Positions 11,182 to 23,586 of a stretch of 64,000 nt of DNA are shown here, one piece after another. The stretch is taken from the NCBI GenBank assembly GCA_021018995.1, contig CM037587.1, positions 89,897,251 through 89,961,250 of the forward strand, read 5' to 3'. The notes beneath the pieces are model-generated. The model made no database searches. It had not been told where the DNA came from and saw nothing but the letters and a program-made list of their open reading frames with translations. The number at the start of each line of letters is the position of its first letter. Within the stretch, counting starts at the first letter, position 1. The translations under genes and the position numbers were made by a program. The stretch is from Chloranthus sessilifolius (Eukaryota > Streptophyta > Magnoliopsida > Chloranthales > Chloranthaceae).

Positions 11182-12465
11182 ATGTTTCCTAGAGGAAGAG
11201 GTCGACCCAGGGGCGATCATCATAGAAATTTGCGTAGTCGAGATGATCTCATCTCAGATACCAATCGAGTACCATTGGAACATGGAGGTGCTTCAGGTAG
11301 TGGCAGTCAAGAGGGCCACGATCAAGGAGAGAACCAGGATCGAGATCGTCAGGATCGAGATTAAAGGGAACAAGAAAGAGTCAGAGAAAGAAACGAGGAT
11401 AGAGAGGAGCGTCAGAGGATGATGCACACTATGGAGACCATGGCGGCTGCTATGGCCCAACAGGCAGCATCCTTGGCAGCTCATACCACTCATGAGCAGC
11501 ATCAGCCACCGACACCTCTAGTGGCTCCAACACCGCCAGTGTCTTCTATTTTTACTAAGTTTAGGAGGATGAGACCTCCTAGCTTTTCAGGGCAGGCAGA
11601 GACCATGGCAGCTGAGAACTAGCTGAGTGAAATAGAGAAGGTGTTTAGTGTGCTCACATGTACGAAGGACGAGAGCGTCCGTTGGGCAGCCTATATGTTG
11701 GATGGAGAGGCTGGGCCTTGGTGGAAGTCCGTTTCACGGACTAGGGCTCAGGAGACTCCAAATTTTCCCTAGACTTGGGATGAATTTGTGGAAGAATTCA
11801 ATAAGCAGAACTTCCCGAAAGTGGTGAGGAACTAAATGGAGATTCAATTTCTACAGCTTACTGAAGGGAAGATGACTGTTAGGGAGTATGGAGTAGAGTT
11901 CATGCGACTCGCTCGCTTCCCGCCTGACTACGTCATCACGGAGATGATGAGAGCAAAGAGGTTTCAGCAAGGATTGAGACCGGACGTGAGGGGAGGAGTA
12001 GCACCATTCCAGCTGAGGACCTATGGAGAGGTCATGAGCAAGGCCTTGGTGGTAGAGGAAGAAAATAATTACAAATACCGCCAGAGGGAGCATCAAGGAA
12101 GGTGGAATGTGGACCAAACTAGAAAGGGGAACTATGAGCCGGTGAATAAAAAGTCGAGATTCGTAGCAGGCAATCAGAAACCACCGTTCCAGGGAGGTTA
12201 TGGGAGACTGGTGCAGCAGACCAACCAACAGAAATTTCCATTGCTTGCGTCGAGGAGACCGATGAGATATGAGAGTCCTGCTATTACTATCAGAGCTACA
12301 GTTACACAGGGGTTCTCGCGAGCAGCTTCTTCCACACCTCGTGAGACTTGTGCCAAGTGTGGCAAGTCTCATAGAACAACTAATTATAGGCAGGGAACTC
12401 AAGGTTATTTTCGATGTGGCAAGGTGGGCCACCTGATCAAAGATTGCCCCGAGATGAACAAATGA
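11182..12465 (+). pseudogene. Chromovirus gag
   Basis: Capsid/nucleocapsid polyprotein. One frame runs from ATG 11182 to the stop at 12463-12465 (about 427 codons). An RG-rich start and an acidic linker lead to the gag core (FRRMRPPSFSG, then EAGPWWKS and MTVREYGVEFMRLARFPPDY) and a zinc knuckle (CAKCGKSHRT, then RCGKVGHLIKDC). Four in-frame stops (11362, 11620, 11770, 11833) each differ from CAA, CAG or TGG by one transition; no frameshift is needed. The first cysteine of the second CCHC motif is replaced by tyrosine, again a G-to-A type change. Confidence 0.85.
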
Positions 12466-12581
12466 AAGACAGCTTCAGCTCCTATTCCACGACCGATACA
12501 AGCAAGGAAGCCGATCGTCCAAGGGAGAGCCTACGCAGTCACAACTCAAGAGGCTCAGAATACAAATGATGTGATCCAAGG

Positions 12582-15055
12582 TGAGATTTCTTTTAGGATT
12601 CAGTAGGAACACTATGAATTCCTAGTGATGTCGTTTGGGTTGACAAATGTCTCGGCGTCATTCATGGATCTGATGAATAGGGTGTTTAAACCACACCTAG
12701 ACTCTTGTGTCATAGTATTTGTTGACGACATCCTGATCTATTCAAAATCAGAGGAAGAGCATGAGAAGCACTTAGAATAGCCCTACAGACTCTACGTGAA
12801 CACCAATTGTATGCCAAGCCCAGCAAGTGCTAGTTTTAGTTAGAGGAGGTTAGCATTTTAGGACACGTTGTCTCAAAGCATGGTGTCACGGTAGATCCAG
12901 TAAAGATAGAAGAAGTGGTAAATTGGGAGCAACCAAAGACCATGACCGATGTCCGTAGTATCCTTGGATTAGCGGGTTACTATCGACTTTTCATTGAGGG
13001 TTTTTCAAAGATATCAGGACCACTCACGAGACTCACACGGAAAGACGGAAGGTTCGAATGGAGTGAGGCATGCGAGAAGAGTTTTCAAGAACTCAAGAAG
13101 AGACTCACTTCAGCTCCAGTATTAGGGATTCCTTCAGGCAGTGGAGGGTTCGCAGTATACAGTGATGCTTCTTATAGTGGTTTGGGTTGCGTGCTTAATC
13201 AACACAGAAAGGTGATAGCGTATGGATCGAGACAGTTAAAAGAGCATGAGAAGAATTATCCGACACATGACCTGAAATTAGCAGCAATCATTTTTACACT
13301 GAAGATTTGGTGACATTACTTGTACGGTGAGACTTTTGAGATTTTCACCGATCATAAAAGCCTTAGATATCTATTTACACAGAAAGATCTGAACATGAGG
13401 CAGCGCAAATGGATGGAGTTTCTTAAAGACTATGACTATTCCATACAATACCATCCAGGCAAGGCTAATGTAGTGGCCAATGCCTTAAGTCGGAAGGGTT
13501 CAGCTCAGTTGGCTATTTTGATTTTGGGTATGTACCGATGGAAGCTATTTGAAGATCTGGCACTATATGATGCGAACATCGAGTCGCAAGCTACAGGAGC
13601 CTTCTTGGCTAATATATCAGTGAGACCGGTGATATTTGAGCATATCCACAAACAACAGATGAAAGACTCGACGCTAACCAAGATTCATCAAGATGTTACT
13701 GATGGCATTGGATCTAAGTTCTCGGTCGAGGAGGATGGTTCCTTATTATTCAAGGGTCGTCTCTGCATTCCAGATAATGCCGATCTATGGCGAACGATTA
13801 TTGATGAATCTCACAAGTCCAACTATGCGATTCACCCGGGTAGCACAAAGATGTACCAAGACTTGAAAACGACTTACCGGTGGAGAGGTTTGAAGCAAGA
13901 TGTGGCAGAGTACGTGTCGCGGTGTTTGACGTGCCAACAAGTGAAGATCGATCATAGACACCCCGCGAGATTATTGTAGCCTCTACCTATACCGGAATGG
14001 AAGTGGGAATCGATTTCTATGAATTTCATTGTTGGGCTACCGCGTACTGCAAAGAAGTACAATGCCATTTGGATAGTGGTCGATCAATTGACCAAGTCAG
14101 CGTATTTCTTGCCTTACAACACGATGTACATGGCGGGAAGACTGGCAGAGCTGTATATAAAAGAGATTGTCCGTTTGCATGGGATTCTGAGTAGCATTGT
14201 TTCAGATCGTGACCCATTATATACATCAAAGTTTTGGAAGAAATTTCAAGAAGGAATGGGAGCGCGACTAGATTTCAGTACGGCATTCCATCCGCAAACT
14301 GACAGGCAGACGGAGAGGGTCAATCATTGAGGACATGCTTAGGGCATGTATGTTAGAATTGCAAGGATCGTGGGATCAACACCTACAGTTGATTAAGTTT
14401 ACATACAATGAAAGTTTTCAGACGAGCATTGGGATGGCACCATATGAAGCTCTTTATGGACGACGATGTAGGTCGCCGATCAATTGAGAGGAAACCGGTG
14501 AAAATTTTGTTTTGAAAAATACTTGAAGATAATGCCACCTATGTTCATATGATAAGGGCAAAACTCAAACCGGCTCAGAGCAGACAAAAAAGCTACGTTG
14601 ATATCAAGCGAACGAGTGTAGACTTTAATGTGGGTGAACATGTGTTCATGAAAGTGTCACCTATGAAGGGCGTGATGAGATTTGGAAAGAGAGGGAAGTT
14701 GAGTCCCCGCTATCTTGGACCATTTGAGGTTCTAGGTCGAGTAGGGGAAGTTGCTTACTGCATTGGATTGCCACCGTTATTTGATCAGGTACACAATGTG
14801 TTCCACGTATCTATGCTCAGAAAGTATCTTAATGACCCTGATCACGTGTTAAGCAGCAAATCATTTGAGATGCATGAGGATATGAGCATGATCGAAGAAC
14901 CGACAGAAATTTTGGATCGAAAGGAACAAGAGTTGCGGACAAAAGTGATTCCATTAGTGCTTGTTCGATGGAAGTATCATCCGACCGAAGAAGCTACATG
15001 GGAACCAGAGGCCGACATGAAAGAACAGTATCTGAACTTGTTTGCGATAGCTTGA
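12582..15055 (+). pseudogene. Chromovirus pol (RT 3' half, RNase H, integrase, chromodomain)
   Basis: After gag the protease and the first half of RT are missing; a junction near 12582 joins gag tail to an RT segment. [12 protein letters not shown] and the catalytic FVDD ([12 protein letters not shown]) are present, then [15 protein letters not shown]. RNase H follows ([10 protein letters not shown], then [11 protein letters not shown]), then the integrase zinc finger (H-H-C-C, 13825-13950) and the DDE core (NFIVGLPRT, SDRDPLYTSKFW). The C-terminal chromodomain reads VLVRWKYHPTEEATWEPE. Stops at 13311 and 13977 are CGA- or CAG-type transitions. Small frameshifts lie near 12780 and 14325. Confidence 0.9.
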
Positions 15056-15325
15056 GAGTCAAAATCGTATCACCGTAAGCATGTTTGCGGATTAAAACCA
15101 TCTGTTGTAGCCCAATGTCGATCGTTTGATCATTTTATTCAAGAGAAGCAGTTTCAATCCGCATGGTTTTTCAAATACGATGTTGAGTACGTGGTTAGAA
15201 TTCTTCATAGCCACAAAATGGCTGTGAGAACATGTTTCACAAGACCAATGACCAACTGGCCTTGTGTTAAGAAGAAAAATCAAGGAGACATGAAAAATAA
15301 GAAAATTCTGAAAATCTGATCAAAA

Positions 15326-15812
15326 TCGATTAATCGATTTTCAAATCGATTAATCGATTTGAAAACTTGATTAATCGAATTTGGTCGATTAGTCGACTGG
15401 CATACGTCAGTGAGTGGAGATTGAATGGGGATTCAGAAAATTAACAAAGTGAAATTTCGATTAATCGATTCGGGTTTTGATTAATCGATTTTGGATTTTG
15501 ATTAATCGACATGGAAATTCGATTAATCAAGTAGCTTGAGAATTTTATAAAAATTTAAAGGACTTTACGATTTCGATTAATCGAAGTGAAATTCGATTAA
15601 TCGATTCTGGAAAATTGATTAATCGATTTGGTAAATCAATTAATCGACTGACACACGCCAGTGAGCTCGAAAAGTTGAAATTTTAAGTGACCACGATTTC
15701 GATTAATCGAAATGGCTTCGATTAATCGATTTTGAGTTTTGATTAACCGATTTTGCACAGCTTGGTTAAATTTTAAAACTCGATTAATCGATTTTAGAAA
15801 TCGATTAATCGA
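15326..15812. repeat. TCGATTAATCGA array upstream of the 3' ORF
   Basis: Seventeen copies of the same palindrome as in the LTR, in groups of two to four. Hand-read starts are 15326, 15346, 15367, 15385; 15457, 15477, 15498, 15519; 15573, 15593, 15615, 15636; 15699, 15718, 15739; 15780, 15801. Within groups the spacing is 18-22 bp. Groups are separated by related text such as CGACTGGCATACGTCAGTGAG and CGACTGACACACGCCAGTGAG. The array lies between the pol stop and a TATA box. Confidence 0.85.
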
Positions 15813-15821
15813 ATCAGGGCC

Positions 15822-15833
15822 TATATATATAAA
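15822..15833 (+). promoter_or_regulatory. Candidate internal promoter for the 3' ORF
   Basis: TATATATATAAA, ten bases after the last palindrome, is followed by a pyrimidine-rich leader (TTTCGTCTTTCTCTTCGAC) and then ATG 16041. This arrangement looks like a self-contained promoter and would let the 3' ORF be made from a subgenomic transcript. Confidence 0.5.
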
Positions 15834-16040
15834 TCGAGGGGGATTTCTCCCCATTTGAAAAATTTTGGTCTTTTCGTCTTTCTCTTCGACTGACTGTGCA
15901 CCTAGAGCTTCTTGGAGTTTTGAATCAATTTCGGATCGAAATCGTTTGTGTTCGGGTCGAATACCTAAGGTAAAACCCTAGATTTCGACTTTCTTTCCAT
16001 TTCGAGCTATAAAACTAGTTTTTGTTCTATTTTCACCAAA

Positions 16041-17550
16041 ATGTCGCCTAAAACCCGGTTATCTTCAAAGAAGGCGACATCCAAGCTCCCGGTCCGGTGT
16101 AATAACGCCGCACCGCCACCGCCTACCCCATCACCTGTGAGGACCCCATCCCCGTCGGCATCGGATACCACATTCGATTCGATGAGAGCGTCTTCGCGCG
16201 AGTCTTCACCAATTCCACCACCACCCAAAAACGTACCCCAACCAAATGAATGGTGGGCGGCTAAGACCTTCGAAGATGAATTTATCTTCGATGTGGAATT
16301 GTTTACCAACCCTGATGTTGAGGGTGAGACCCAATGGGCTCGAAATTACTTGTGAAGGCGGGCCTCAGCAATCTCTTAAAGCCACTCCACGAGTCTTACT
16401 ACCCTAGATTGGTCCACTTATTTTACCAAGGCTTGGCTGAGGGTCCTACCGACGACATTGTTATGACCACGATTGATGGTCGTGACTATACCTTCACCCG
16501 TCGCCACATCCACGAAGCCCTAGAATGTTATTTGGACTTCGTGCCTGAGACCACCCTCTTCCCACCATTTGCGGAGGAGGTGAGATTTGAAGAAATTATG
16601 ACTCTGATGACCAATGGGAAGAAGGGATCCAGATCGTCCATTCGGAGGGTCGATATGCCCCATTATATGTGGATGCTTGATTCCATAATCAAGTGTAATC
16701 TCTACCCGATGCGTCACGATACCGAGAGGGTGGAGTTAGTCCAACAGGCCTTGTACGCGGCCTTCTGTGGCCGTTGGTTTGACGCTACCAAGATAATCCT
16801 GGAGGGGATGGTCTATATAAAAGGGAAATTGATGAAGGGCAATTTGAAGCCCAAGGAGAAGATGCCATATGCTCGACTCATTTCGAACATGCTGGAGTGC
16901 TACTCAGACGCTCCAAGATATGTCGTCTCGCCCCATGAGGAGCGAGCTATGGACCACCTGAAGCACTACTCCATCGCTTCATGGGTCGTAGTTATAGGTT
17001 GCTAAAAAGGACCCTACCAGCTCAGAGCCCAACACCGGCAGCAGCACCACCACCAGTAGCGCCACCACCACCCCCACCACCACATCAGGACCCACCTGTG
17101 GGGGGAGCACGCCCCATTGATCCACCAGTTGAGGGAGCACCCTCCCATACCACTACATTGCCTACGCTGCCGTCGTAGTCAGTAGCTGCCACACCTACTT
17201 CTTCATACCGCCGGTGAGCGGCTCGCCTAGTGCCTACTATTAAGGATGTGTTGGCTCAGATGGAGGCCAACAACCAGTAGATGAATCAACGGATGGACTT
17301 CTTGATGTACCACACCCTGTGGTACATCTATCCATTGGACTTTCAGCAGTATGTCACGCAGGAGGAGGAGTGTTCTGCGGGCCGGACTATTTTTCACGTG
17401 AGTACCTCTGCTACCGATGCATCTGGCTCGACGCCCCAGCAGCCAGAGCAGCCTGCTGAGACGAGTCAGCCACCGCCTGCTGAGACGAGTCAACCACCAC
17501 CAGAGCAGCGTGTCCCAGCACCAAATCAGTCGGGAGAGGGGCCAGTGTGA
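16041..17550 (+). pseudogene. Extra 3' ORF of the chromovirus
   Basis: About 500 codons lie between the chromodomain stop and the 3' LTR. A basic, Ser/Pro-rich start (MSPKTRLSSKKATSK) precedes a globular region: KAGLSNLLKPLHESYYPRLV, then RHIHEALECY, a central LYPMR/ALYAAFCGRWFDA segment, and KMPYARLISNMLE. A proline-rich tail ends in repeats of ETSQPPPA. The globular part has the same order of blocks as the Athila B 3' ORF and resembles the plant Transposase_32 (putative plant transposon protein) type. Frameshifts fall near 16345 and 16985, and stops at 17176 and 17278. Most Tekay elements end shortly after the chromodomain, so this ORF is unusual. Function unknown. Confidence 0.65.
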
Positions 17551-17783
17551 GAGTGAGCGGAGGATATTTCTTTTTTTATTGTAATTAAAATAATGTAAAT
17601 GCTCAACTCTGTAAATTTTGGAAATTGATAATGAAATAAAAAACATTTTTGGGAATTTGCTTACATTACGTTCTATTTCTTGCATTGTCTAATGTGGAAG
17701 TCATTTTTGTGTGTGGGTACGTGACCCCCAAGGTGTGGGGTACCCAAGCAACGACACACCTTTGAGTTCATTTTCGAGGACAA

Positions 17784-17804
17784 AAATTCCCAAGGTGGGG
17801 AGAA
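17784..17804 (+). other. Polypurine tract
   Basis: AATTCCCAAGGTGGGGAGAA immediately before TGTAATATCCC, preceded by TTTTCGAGGACAAA. This is the classic chromovirus 3' end and primes plus-strand synthesis. Confidence 0.85.
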
Positions 17805-18798
17805 TGTAATATCCCGAAAATTTAAGCGTTAAACAGTGACCTCGGGATTCGTGCTCGATTGGTCATAGGTTTGACCAAGTGATGGTCAAACAATGGACTC
17901 ATGAAGTTATGTGCTAGTGTGGGATCACTGTATGCTAAGTGTAGTGTATGGTATTAAATTTGAGTCACATACGCCTATCTCTGGTGTATGCGCTTAACAC
18001 CAAAACTGGAGAGAGGATATAAGGGTTTAATAACCCTAGAATCCTTTTGTTTGGTTGTTGAAGAGGGAGTTAAGATGAGAGAGAGAGAAGGTAATTAATA
18101 CCAAGGAGTTATTGTGGTTGGATTGGAAGGAAGATTGAGCATTGATTGCTGGATTCAACGCGATTGGGATCATTGGAATAAAGCTGGAGCCCTAGCCATT
18201 CCAACCTAGATATTTGATCAATTTGAGATTGATTGAAGGTGAGTTCCTAATTGAAGTAAATGCATAGATTGTAGATGATTAAAGTTAGTCAAATGTAGCT
18301 AAATGATAGATTAAAGACTTAGAAAAAAGAAGAAAAAGAAAAAGAATGGATTTGGCAAGAACAGTCCGAAAAGGGGCTGAGTCTGGCCGAATCGATTAAT
18401 CGAAATTGAGATTAGATTAATCGATTTTGGTCTAGAAGTTGAAAAGTCAGGGATGCCCGATTTCGATTAATCGATCTGGAATTCGATTAATCGATTTTGA
18501 AGGTCGATTAATCGATTTGGAAATCGACTAATCGACTGGGTACCTCCATTGGATGTAGAATTAAGACTTGGGGAAATCGACTAATCGACTTGGCAAATTG
18601 ATTAATCGACTTGGGAAATCGATTAATCGACTTTGGATTTCGATTACTCGAATTGGGATCGACTAGTCAATTTCAGATTTTCGACTACTCGATTTGAGAA
18701 TCAATTTAACCATTCAGGGAATTCGATTAATCGATTTTGGATTTCGATTAATCGATTTTGGGAATCGATTAATTGATTTTGGCAGTTTCACTTGACTT
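17805..18798 (+). repeat. Chromovirus 3' LTR, truncated
   Basis: Matches 8532 to about 9570 of the 5' LTR, including the palindrome array (from 18392). Identity stops after CACTTGACTT, where CACTA transposase coding sequence starts at once. The missing 1.5 kb points to a deletion across the right junction. Confidence 0.9.
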
Positions 18799-21700
18799 CT
18801 TGAACAATACGTACTTGAGTTGCTCAGAATATGTCAACTCAATTATGTCTGTTAAGCGACCATAATAGGTCATCTCTCATGCCACAGGGCTTTTATCTCT
18901 TGCATTGGAATAGCTCATAGTAGTTGCAGTGACCGCAACACCACTATTTTAAGTTTTAGCACCATTTTCCTTATCAATAGTTCAAAATTTATAGCCATTA
19001 ATGGTGTAGACGGTCAATCTGTTAGCAAGGGAACGTGGTCCTTCCGCAAGGAAAGCAACTCCTTCTGCCAATGTACTATTTGAATCGCTCAACATTCGAA
19101 CCTATTTGACATTTGCAACTAGGTTAAATTACTAACCAAATTCATCAACTAAAAAGGTACCTAAAATGCAAACTCTGGTAACTTACATAATCCTTAAACC
19201 AGTCAATGAATTATTTGTGGTACATTTTCTGTCTTTCATGGGGACTTGCTTTGCGGTGCTTCAACCAAAGTATCCGGTTGTGTTGCCTACATGAATTTCA
19301 TGTCATATGAAACTCCAACACTGAATAAAATTGTTAATCACATTTAAAATTTTAGTAATTTAAAGGCTTACTCTAGATAATCTTTAACCTTCACATCGTT
19401 GAACAACACATAACGATGTGTCTGGGTCCATTCTATTTCACTAAGTTTAAATGGCACAGCACCCCTGATCTCATTTACGTCACGATTTCTTGTGAATCAG
19501 TTTAACCTTGTTTCAATGTTGTTTAAGTATCTCGAGCAGAATGTTAGACATTCTTTTGCGACATATCCTTCAGCAATAGACCCCCCAGGTTGAGCCTTAT
19601 TACGCACATATGACTTCAGCGTAAACAAGTATCTACATTGAAAAATGTTTCATTTACATGAATGAAATTATAATTAATTTCAAATCCATAAATAACTTCA
19701 GGTAAAATGGGTCATGCCTTTTGATAGGATACATCCATCGATAATGGACAGGTCCACCCAACTGTGCCTCTGATGCCAAATGTATGGGCAAGTGCACCAT
19801 AACGTAAAAAAAAGTAGGTGGAAAAATTCGCTCTAATTGACAAAGCACCACTGTAATGCGATTCTCAAGATGTCTCAAATCCTCAATCCGGCAAACTTTC
19901 GAACATAACTCACGAAAGAAGTTGCTCAATTCTATTAATGGATAAGCTATGCTCTTGGGTAATATTTTTTGAATAGCCAATGGCATGAATTGTTGGATTA
20001 AGTCATGTGAATCATGACTTTTAAGGCCATATATCTTGCGCTCTTTAATATTAATGCACCTTGCAATATTTGACGAGTAACCTTTCGGAATCTTCAAACT
20101 CTTCAACACTTTGCAGAGCATCTCTTTCTCTCCTTTGTCCATAGTGTAGCATGCAGATGGTAGATAAGCTTTACTTCCACCGTTCTGCCATTGTCGGTGT
20201 AGCTCATGTCTCACCTCCAAGTGGACCAAGTCAAGGCGCGCCTTCAAATTATCCTTTGTTTTACCTTCAATATTCAACAAAGTTCCTAACACACTATCAC
20301 ACACATTTTTCTCAATGTGCCTTACATCTAAATTGTGTCTGAGTAAATTGTATTTCTAATATGGCAATTCAAAGAATATGCTCTTCTTCTTCCAGTTATA
20401 TGGCATGCTAACCTCATCCATAATTTTTGATTTTTTCTTAGCAGATTGTTTTCCAAATACATGTGCACTATGTTGTAATTGATTCATCACATCTGATCCA
20501 GATAGAGGAGTTGGAGCTGTTTTGAACTCACACGTACCATCAAAAGAATGCTTATATCTTCGGAACCTATGATTCGATGGTAAGAATTGACGATGACCCA
20601 TATAACATTGCTTTCTCCCATGGATCAAGTATCTGCTACATGTGTCCTTATTGCATGAAGGACATGCCAACTTCCCTTTCGTGCTCCAACCCGACAACAT
20701 AGCATACCCTGGAAAGTCACTAATTGTCCAAAGCAAGGTGGCACGTAATTGAAATACCTCATTCTTTGACGCATCATATGTCTCTACTCCAAATTCTCAT
20801 AATTCTTTGAGTTCTTCAATCAGAGGCCTCAAGTAAACATCAATGTTATTTCCAGGGCCAGATGGACCCGGTATAAGCAATGACAGTATTATGTTTGGCT
20901 TCTTCATACATAGCCATGGTGGCAAGTTGTAAGGAATTAATGTCACAGGCTATGTACTGTGTGCGATGCTCATTGTGCCAAAAGGATTGAAGCCATCTCT
21001 TGCTAACCCAAGTCTAATGTTGTGAGAATCAGATGCGAAGGTTGGATTGATGATGTCAAAATGCTTTCATGCTTGAGAATCAGCAGGATGTCTTAAAAGC
21101 TCATCTCTAGTGTGACATTCGGCCTGCCATCTCATGTCAGATCCAATTTTTGACGACATATACAACCTTTGTAATCGTGGTTTCAAAGGGAAGTGACGCA
21201 AAATCTTTGCCAGTCTATTCTTTCTATCGCCTTCAAAATGATCATCATGAGCCTTCCATCGTGAAGTACCACAAACATCACATGATTGTTTGTCAGCGGA
21301 CTCTTTCCAATATAGCATGCAATCATTTAGGCATGCGTCAATTTTATTGTAATCAAGTCCTATATCAGAAATAATTTTTTTTGTTTGCCAAAAAGAACTA
21401 GGCAATGTTGAACCCTCAGGGAGTACCTCTCTTAACAAATCAAGCAACATTGTAAATGATTTGTTACTCCATCGACTAATGCATTTAATATGTCATAACC
21501 TAACAATGAACGATAACTTTGTATGTGATTTACACCCTGAGAATAAATCTTGTTCGGCATCTTGCACTAACTTGTGGTATTTAATAGCATCTGCATTAGG
21601 TAGATCATTGGTTATCTGTGTCATACCATCCGAACCTCCTTTTGGATTTTGGATCCCAAACGCATCACACAACAAAGCACTCATGTCGTCACCCATCTCC

Positions 21701-22131
21701 TGCTCATCCGATCTACTATCAACCAAATCATTCCTCATTGAGCTTGTCTGAGATATGTCTTCCCTATGAAAAAACCATTTGGTGTAATTTTGAACAAACC
21801 CGTTGTATACTATTTGATCGTATGTCGTTTCTCTATCTTGATATAGTCTGTTGTTGCATCTAACACATGGACACTTCAACTTCCCATTTACAGTTGCTCC
21901 TCGAGCTATTGCAAGCTCGATGAATCCTTTCGCACCTTGAAGATACTCTGGAGAAATTCTATTCCATCCAGATTCAAAAATAGCATTCTTATTTAAACAA
22001 CATACCAACATTCGAGTTACTCAAAACATGTGAACATAAAGGAATATAAAATACCTAGGCTTCTGAATCCAACTTTTATCCATCATGTGGGAGACTAGAT
22101 ATACAATCTCCAACTTCTTGGTTGTTAATCT
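18799..22131 (-). pseudogene. CACTA TNP2-like transposase
   Basis: Catalyses excision and insertion of CACTA elements. The coding exon begins at 22131 after acceptor ATTTCTAG; ATG is at 22086 or 22083 (MDKSWIQKP). A 96-nt intron (22054-21959) follows, then the transposase-associated domain (ISPEYLQGAKGFIELA, then CPCVRCNNR). The TNP2 core follows (EVLPEGSTLPSSF, then LGLARDGFNPFGT and GYAMLSGWSTKGKLACPSC). Next come a DUF4218-like part (LPKSIAYPLIELSNFFREL) and the end of DUF4216 (YYGRLTDIIELTYSEQ). One frame is kept from 21958 to 19718, with stops at about 21493, 21067, 20953, 20805 and 20356, all one transition from CAG, CGA or TGG. The 85-nt intron 19717-19633 has a GC donor. The C-terminus is cut by the chromovirus at 18799. 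Confidence 0.9.
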
Positions 22132-23241
22132 CTAGAAATCATGTAAAAAGGTTACAAGTAAGAGATAACAAATAAGGAATTAGCCTTTAGAGACATTCAA
22201 TAGAAGTTTACAAGTAATATTAGGAGAGATACTCTTATTAAGAGGTTGTTTACATTGTTCTCTTCTCTCATCCTTTCGGAAATTTGGACACACTTTAAAG
22301 GTTTCCTTCAGGAAAAAAGTTATAGTTCCTTTGAAAGCAAGAATTTCTTTTCTAAAGTAGGAATTACTTTGATATCGTAAATAAATAAGGGCAGAATGAT
22401 CAATGTTTTGTTAACTAATAATTGGTACACCATAAGAAATTTCAGCTTTAAAGCATAAGTTACTAACCCAGATCTCGATTTTAATAAGCTACTTCACTAC
22501 TCTTTTTTTCTTTTCTTTTTTTGGGGGATCAGCAAGCTACTGAATTTTTTCAGAAAAAATAGATGCGTAAAGAGAGATATTGGGCTATAAAAAGTGTAGT
22601 AATTGATATCAAACATGAAACTCGAGCTATAAATACCCTATTACATTATTTACTGGTTCAAATCTTAAGATCTGAAGCTTTTGCCTCACTAACTCTATTG
22701 AACATCAAGAAAACATGAAGGATCGTGATAAGAAAGACTTTGCAATGAATGAACTGCAACAGAACATGAACTATTTACCTCAAAAGCAGCATTAACATTC
22801 CAAAATAACGAAACATAACAAACTAAATACTATAATTTCGCTAAAGGAGATAACACTGACTGAAAAAAAAGGGGGCAGACGAATATAGAATTGCGCTTTA
22901 AACTAAAATTTAATCTCTGAGATCTAGTAGTTAGGAAAATTCAATGGTAATTTGGGGACATTTCTCGAAAATGATTCAAATAACAAAAGAATCGCCCAAA
23001 CAAAGTTGCTAAAAAACAAGAACACTTCGATTGGAAGAATCTGTTACTAGTACTCGTCTTGAATCAATCGAATTTTTTTTCAAATCATAAAGATCAAAAG
23101 TAGGAGAAACACAACGATGAATCGTACAGCTTGAGCTTGCGAAATTTCTACCTTCGGTTTCGGATTTCGTGTCGAGTAATTCTCTAGAAGACAAAAGAAA
23201 GATTGCAGAGAGATCTGTTGAAATTTAGATGAAAGACTTAC
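22132..23241 (-). other. 5' UTR intron of the transposase gene
   Basis: Donor GCCTG/GTAAGTC at 23241 and acceptor TTTCTAG/AGATT at 22132 bound a 1110-nt intron. The interval is AT-rich and has no convincing ORF. Long 5' UTR introns are common in plant genes. Confidence 0.6.
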
Positions 23242-23586
23242 CAGGCGAGCTCTCCAATGGCGGTTAGGGTTTCTCTATAGCGTCTTGGAATTTGTAGGCT
23301 GGAATAGGCGAGGGTTATATGATGGTTTGAGCGATTATATGATGGTTTGAGCATTGAACATTAACCTGATCGATTATATAGCAAGAGCATTCAACATTAA
23401 CTTGATTGATTATATGATGGTTTGAGCGAGAGCGAGAGGGATTTGAACACCAAATTGATGGATCATATTAGGGTTTGAACGAGAGCTTTGGTTGTGTGGA
23501 GATTTATTTAGGGTTTGAGAGAAGTTGAATGAGAGCGATGGAGAGAAGACGGGTCATCGATCAGAAAATGAGATATATATATAAAC
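23242..23586 (-). promoter_or_regulatory. Transposase promoter and 5' UTR exon
   Basis: On the minus strand a TATA box (TTTATATATATATC, 23572-23586) lies about 120 bp inside the right terminus. It is followed by a leader with GAACACCAAAT-type text and three copies of a GCTCAAACCATCATATAATC unit (about 23330-23440). The exon then contains an AGAAACCCTAACC telo-box and ends at the donor at 23242. Placing the promoter next to the terminus matches En/Spm. Confidence 0.6.

Larger units (their letters stand above)
8532..18798 (+). mobile_element. Chromovirus (Tekay/Del-type Ty3/gypsy), 3' truncated
   Basis: The 5' LTR begins TGTAATATCCC and ends CTGTCACA. It is followed by a tRNA-iMet-type PBS, gag with zinc knuckle, the 3' part of RT, RNase H, integrase and a C-terminal chromodomain. 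An extra ORF region follows before a polypurine tract and the 3' LTR. The 3' LTR is cut at 18798, about 1 kb into a 2.5-kb repeat. Protease and the N-terminal half of RT are deleted. The element lies inside the CACTA transposon on the opposite strand to the transposase. No target duplication can be shown because the right end is lost. Confidence 0.85.

Noticed and set aside
16041-16309. Minus-strand ORF 16007-16309
   Set aside because: Antisense shadow of the Pro/Ser-rich start of the 3' ORF.
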